Source: Icerya purchasi (Eukaryota > Arthropoda > Insecta > Hemiptera > Monophlebidae). Taken from it: a stretch of 64,000 nt of DNA. The stretch is taken from NCBI GenBank assembly GCA_039619475.1, contig CM077116.1:276287258-276351257 (forward strand), in the 5' to 3' direction. Under the pieces are notes generated by a model. That model did no database searches. It was not told the DNA's origin and saw nothing but the letters and a program-made list of their open reading frames with translations. Each line of letters starts with the position of its first letter. The stretch's first letter is position 1. Below are positions 59,442-64,000 of this stretch, piece after piece. The translations under genes were made by a program, and so were the position numbers.

Positions 59442-60070
59442 ACGGTGGAGGGAGTTGGCCGATGTTTTGCTTTTCTAGTAAATTTGGTAACAGGTGCTGC
59501 TGGCATGAAATTGGCGAGGCCGCAAAAAACTTGCGAAATTCGCTCGTTTACCTTTAGTTAGTAAGTTCGGAACGGCGCGCGGATCGTCGCACCGCTACCG
59601 AAAGACACTCTGAGGAAGACATTATTGCAAAATCTAGCTCGCCCGACGAATTTTTAAATATTTGCCAAAGCTCGCTTACCGGTAATAGCGCCAGCGACAA
59701 ATTGCTCGCAGAGAAATACGCTTATTGCGCTACTTAACGTGTGTCCATCTCTCGCAGCGATTAAATTCCAGTTTTGCTCAAGCGTCAGCGACGAAATGGG
59801 TTTTCTCGGTGAATCCCATGCGCAGACAGCGATGTTTTATTTCATCAGGACGATCGGTAAATAAGTATTTCTCGCGCACGATTTATGTATATAATGAAAT
59901 CGTAGCAAATTTAGAAGCGGCTGCTGGAAAAATAAAAAAAAAAAGGAACAAAAAAAAAAGAAACAAGAAAAAAAACTATTTAATTTGTATCAAAAGACTT
60001 TAACGAAATTTTAGTTTTACAGTGAAATTATATGAGCCAAAACCCGGGAGCTAATATATTCTTAAAAACT

Positions 60071-60350
60071 GCATCTATGCTGAAAATATTGAGTATATTA
60101 TTTTTAAAGCGATTTGTTCTGAATCTTTTTTTTTTTTTTTTCAATGTATTTTAGTTACTTTGTCGTATAATAATAATCACGCCTAATTATGAATTCACCC
60201 GTTAAAATTAGCATTTTTCGAATTATGGCGTCTATGCTGAAAATATTAAGTATATTATTTCTAAATCATTTTTTTTTTTTCAATGTATTTTAGTTACTTT
60301 GTCGTATCACACTTCATTATGAATTTACCTGTTAAAATTAGCGTTTTTGT
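60071..60350. repeat. diverged tandem duplication, ~150-bp unit
   Basis: Copy 1 (60071-60227) and copy 2 (60228-60350) share TCTATGCTGAAAATATT, AGTATATTATTT, CAATGTATTTTAGTTACTTT, GTCGTAT, ATTATGAATT and GTTAAAATTAGC in the same order. Copy 2 is shorter mainly because of a smaller T-run region. No coding role is seen. Confidence 0.9.
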
Positions 60351-63226
60351 ATAAGTGAACCTGTTGACTTTGTTCGGCTCCAAACTTGCAGATAAATCAA
60401 TATTCGTAAGTTTCGCAAACGTCTTTAAAAAATACAATCACAATCCGCACGAAATGCGAAAGTTACAACTCTGACCACTTTCGCTAAATAATAATCGGTC
60501 GAACTTTGCTGCGGTCTACTCCGATCGCCCGAAATAGGCTTCGCAAGCGGTCAAACATTTAAATACGCGAATGTGACGGAAAAGCTGCATTTTTGCATAC
60601 ATTGCACATTATTCTCGTTTTCATATTGAATTTACGAGTAATAAAATATTGCTGCAAATCGACATAAAGCATAAGTTTCTTCACGACACGAAAATATCGC
60701 GTCTTCATCTATTTGCAGGGTTACCGCGCAACGTGGTATAAGTAAATTATTATTATTTTTTTTTTATACCTCGGTATAAATAAACGCCTGCTTACTTTTT
60801 AGTAAAATCTAAAAATGCGATGACCACTTAACCTTTTAAAATGGTTCGTTGCGCAGAATTTTCTTGAACAACCGACCACCAATCGACTTGTATTCGTGTA
60901 AACCTCTAATTCGAAACGTTCATCAGAATCGTTAGAGCTGTACTCCAGCTACACCCAATGTAAGATTTTGCAACTTATCCAACACATCCGTATATTTTCT
61001 TACCGTACGTGTCGCATGCTATTTATTATTGCGCCTTTAGCCTGCTGACAGCGTAATGTATATTTTCCGCGAGTTCTCATATTATCGGAGCCGCACTTTT
61101 CACATTTTTAAACACCTCCCGGAAAAATGTATGTTCCTTAATTTTTTTTTGTTTTCCTTTTCCGCTATATATGTTTCTTTTTTTTTTTTTAAAGTTGTTT
61201 TGCACGTTTTTACACAATTCTTTCGAGGGAATAGTGGTATATAAATTTTTTACCGTTGCAAATGAACGCGTTATAAAAATAAAGCTCGTCGACGAAACCC
61301 CTGGTTTATAAATATTTATTTTCAAGGGAAAAATCAGTGTTTTACTACGTGGCAGGGTCAAGTGTTCGCGATTAGCGCAGGCCCGTGTTCGAGAACGGTT
61401 TACGAGCGAAATGAAATTCCGTTCACTTGTCTTTGTTACGTTTACTATTTCCGTGATACTGTCAGGTAATTGCGACAAATCGAACATCTAAAACCGCTTC
61501 ATCAGTTTGTAATAATCGAATAAATCTGCGGATATAAAAATTTGATTTTTCATTTATCCACTGTACATCAAAAGTTCTTTACCGTAATAGAGAGTAGTTT
61601 GTGCACACAATGGCTACTAATTTCAGTTGCGCATTCGTAATTTAGCTATGCACTTAAAATTGCCTAACGTGTAACATTGAACGATAAATCGATCGTTAAA
61701 TGCCTTCGATGTAAACGTGTACGAACTATCGAAACCACTTTTCAACCGCAAATTTAATTGCTCCGAGGGAAATTAATATTGACAACTGAACAATATTTTA
61801 AACGACGAGAAATAGAAACAAACAGCAGTGTATTAATAGCGTTACCACCAGCGGTGTATTCCGTAATATTTAAGCAATGTCTCTCGATCTCTGAAATTTA
61901 ATATATATTACATTAAATTAAAGAAATTATAATTAATATTATTCATTATTAATCTAGCGTGGCAGTTAACTTAAACTGCACAAACGGAGAATTGCAGTGT
62001 CTTTTTTTTTTCTTTCAGTGTTTTTAACAATCCGTCTATTTTAATGCGTAAAGTTTCTATACGAAATAAAATACAAGGGCAAAACATTAAAATACCCGAT
62101 GCGCGAATTTAATCAGCTGAGAGTTACCGAATTCGAGAAATGCCTTTTACCGTTCTCTTTTTTTTTTCGTTTTTATCCATCGAAATTAGTTTTTTGGAGA
62201 CGATTAATAACATTTTCAGTATTAGGAATGTTAATTGTTTTCTTTTTTAAATCTAAAATTATTTGTACGAAGCTTCTACATTAATCTTTCAGAAACACTT
62301 TGATCTGATACGGAGTGAAATCGTATTCCTTACCATGCCTAAAATGTCCGAAATGGGGCACTGGAGCGCAAACAGTAAGAAGAAAGTAATTTTACGTTTA
62401 TCAATTCTGAGGTGATATTTTGAAGCTTCCGAATTACCAAGTTCTGTTCGGGAATAAGAAATCTGGTTCGAATTCCGATTCTTAAAAATATCTTTCGCAC
62501 TTGGTTAATGTAGCTGGCGAGCCTTCTTAAAAATAATTATGATAATGAAACAACCGAAGGCAAAGCCTCAAAATATTTCAAAAAAATAAACATTTGTTTG
62601 TTCCAGATAATTACTCATATTAGTTCAACATGTGCATCAAGGGGTGAAGAAATATTTGTTTTGCATCCGTATTTTAAGAGCAAAAAAAAAACACAGAAAA
62701 AAATCCAGAAAAAACACGAAATAATTAACTATAAATTTCATTTCCCCTGAATTAAAAAGTGGTATTCTGAAAATAAAATTCGATTTATCGGGGTGTTTTG
62801 CAATATTACCATAGCCGGTAAGAAAGATAGTTTCCAGCTCCAGTTTGGCCAATTCGGAGAAGGATCGAAAGGGGTGAGCTTTAGACGAAACTAAAACGAT
62901 AATGAAGAATCCAAGCAAATTATGAGTTGTTTCATATTAAATTATAAATTTTTCAAGTATTTTATTCTTGACTGATGATTTAATTGTTTTTACTTTTGCA
63001 TTACATCTTTCAAGTACTGGTCTCGGTGTTGCATTTTTTAACTGAGTTTTGTGTTTTTTTTGAAATAACGTAATAAATTGTGTTCCATCGTTTCGTCGCG
63101 CAAGTGTTTCAATATAATGTTGTAATGCGGTTATATGTAGATTATCAATTCCCGTGTTTTCTTTTTAAGATATAGAAGCGAGTATACAAATAAAAAGAAA
63201 TATTCTCTCCGGTAAAGCGAACAGTA

Positions 63227-63528
63227 AAGTAAACTAAGTTCTATATATCCTTGATAAATTATCATGGATTGTGTAATTAAGATTTCCATAATGTACTTAA
63301 GGTTCTAATGGATTTGAAAAGAATATACTGAGGCCAGTTCCTTTCTACTTTTCGATTATCCGCCTTTACTTTAGATAATTCTCTGGTATAATCAATATTC
63401 AATTTCAGATTAGCTATATACCACTGGGAATGATTCGGATCCGGGGCGAGACAAGTATCCATAATCTCTATGACACCTCTAGTTTAGTAGCCCAGCACCT
63501 TAACCACTAGGAGGCTACCGCGATGCGC
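63227..63528 (-). mobile_element. tRNA-derived SINE, full-length copy 5, with TSD
   Basis: Read on the minus strand it starts GCGCATCGCGGTAGCCTCC, then TAGTGGTTAAGGTGCTGGGC (box A-like) and CCGGATCCGAATCATTCCC (box B-like). These are tRNA-like RNA polymerase III promoter parts, about 60 bp apart. The body follows with CTAATCTGAAATTGAA, TTATACCAGAGAATTATC, AAGTAAAGGCGGATAATCG, TAGAAAGGAACTGGCC, TTAGAACCTTAAGTACATT and ACACAATCCATGATAA. The flanks are TAAAGCGAACAGTA (63213-63226) and TAAAGCGAACGGTA (63529-63542), a 14-bp TSD with one mismatch. Confidence 0.93.
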
Positions 63529-63544
63529 TAAAGCGAACGGTACA

Positions 63545-63805
63545 ATATTAAGATAGTTTCACACGATTTATCCAATATATCGGTAAAATGAGGAGAAACC
63601 TAATTGATTTACATCCTTCAAAGTAGCGGTTCCAGAACAGTGGGGCGCGCCTCTTTTGAGAGACGCAGGTTTTTTGTATGAAGAACACGATACATGGAAA
63701 ATTTTTACATTTCTGTTTTGTATCGTAATATTGTAGAAGAACAATAACAATTATACATATACACTTACGCTGTAGCATGACTATGCTCACGCACCAATAT
63801 GGTTC

Positions 63806-63807
<2 letters not shown>
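63545..63807. other. unassigned sequence
   Basis: Nothing recognisable. The short minus-strand frames at 63548-63790 overlap in different frames and have no domain. Confidence 0.5.

Positions 63808-63851
<44 letters not shown>
63808..63851. repeat. (AT)n microsatellite
   Basis: A pure TA run of about 44 bp. Confidence 0.97.
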
Positions 63852-63853
<2 letters not shown>

Positions 63854-64000
63854 TAAGAAAGTTGTACGATATTTTTTACTGATTACGAAATACAGGGGCG
63901 AAAAAATGTTATAGAAACACGAATTTTAAATTTTAAAAGCATGAAAGCTAAAATTAACCATTTCTGTCCTGTGCTTTTTTCTTAATAAATTTTTGTATAA

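Larger units (their letters stand above)
58360..63210. other. long unassigned interval
   Basis: No gene is supported. From about 58380 to 59800 composition is more balanced and homopolymers are rare except a 17-C run at 59425-59441, so this may be unique intergenic or regulatory DNA. Antisense frames (59019-59506) show no domain. From about 60000 the sequence is AT-rich with a tandem duplication. Confidence 0.45.

Overview
The window looks like an AT-rich arthropod (most likely insect) nuclear genome segment that is almost entirely repeat-derived. The pointers are decayed non-LTR retrotransposons of several insect clades (RTE, Jockey, CR1/Jockey-like, R1-like and I-like with RNase H), piggyBac remnants bounded by TTAA, a dispersed tRNA-derived SINE, A-tails and long AT microsatellites. 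No bacterial operons, ribosome binding sites, CRISPR arrays or rRNA genes are visible. I could not support any intact host protein-coding gene. Most open frames of 60-130 codons are chance or low-complexity frames. The order within the class Insecta cannot be settled from what I see.

Layout, left to right. 0-8.9 kb: mostly unassigned sequence with two SINE copies, an AT microsatellite and a short RTE C-terminal fragment. 8.9-15.5 kb: an I-like LINE piece with RNase H, a 0.93-kb element with 38-bp terminal inverted repeats (TIRs), a minus-strand LINE 3' end, a hairpin plus AT repeat, a 1.15-kb RTE copy, a SINE and a truncated Jockey-like 3' end. 16.9-17.6 kb: an imperfect fold-back. 19.1-23.4 kb: a candidate nested unit with hAT-like ends, holding an R1-like LINE, a small LINE tail with an 11-bp target-site duplication (TSD), and a third LINE 3' end. 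27.7-29.5 kb: an inverted-repeat element that encloses an internally deleted piggyBac copy.

30-41.5 kb: a SINE with TSD, unassigned sequence, an 11-bp T-rich satellite, then two I-like LINEs arranged 5' to 5'. The second has lost its catalytic FADD segment. 43.6-47.1 kb: an RTE fragment, a Jockey copy broken by one in-frame stop, a 20-unit 11-bp minisatellite whose unit equals the Jockey target-site duplication, and a second piggyBac remnant. 48.2-58.4 kb: further LINE fragments, a 183-bp MITE-like element, a 1.48-kb near-perfect palindrome and an RTE tail ending in (GAA)n. 58.4-64 kb: mainly unassigned sequence with a tandem duplication and a SINE flanked by a 14-bp TSD.

The elements do not form a pathway. 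They record repeated insertion, 5' truncation and decay. Features most worth following are the long palindrome (possible hairpin-RNA source), the TSD-derived minisatellite, and the nested TIR/piggyBac composite.
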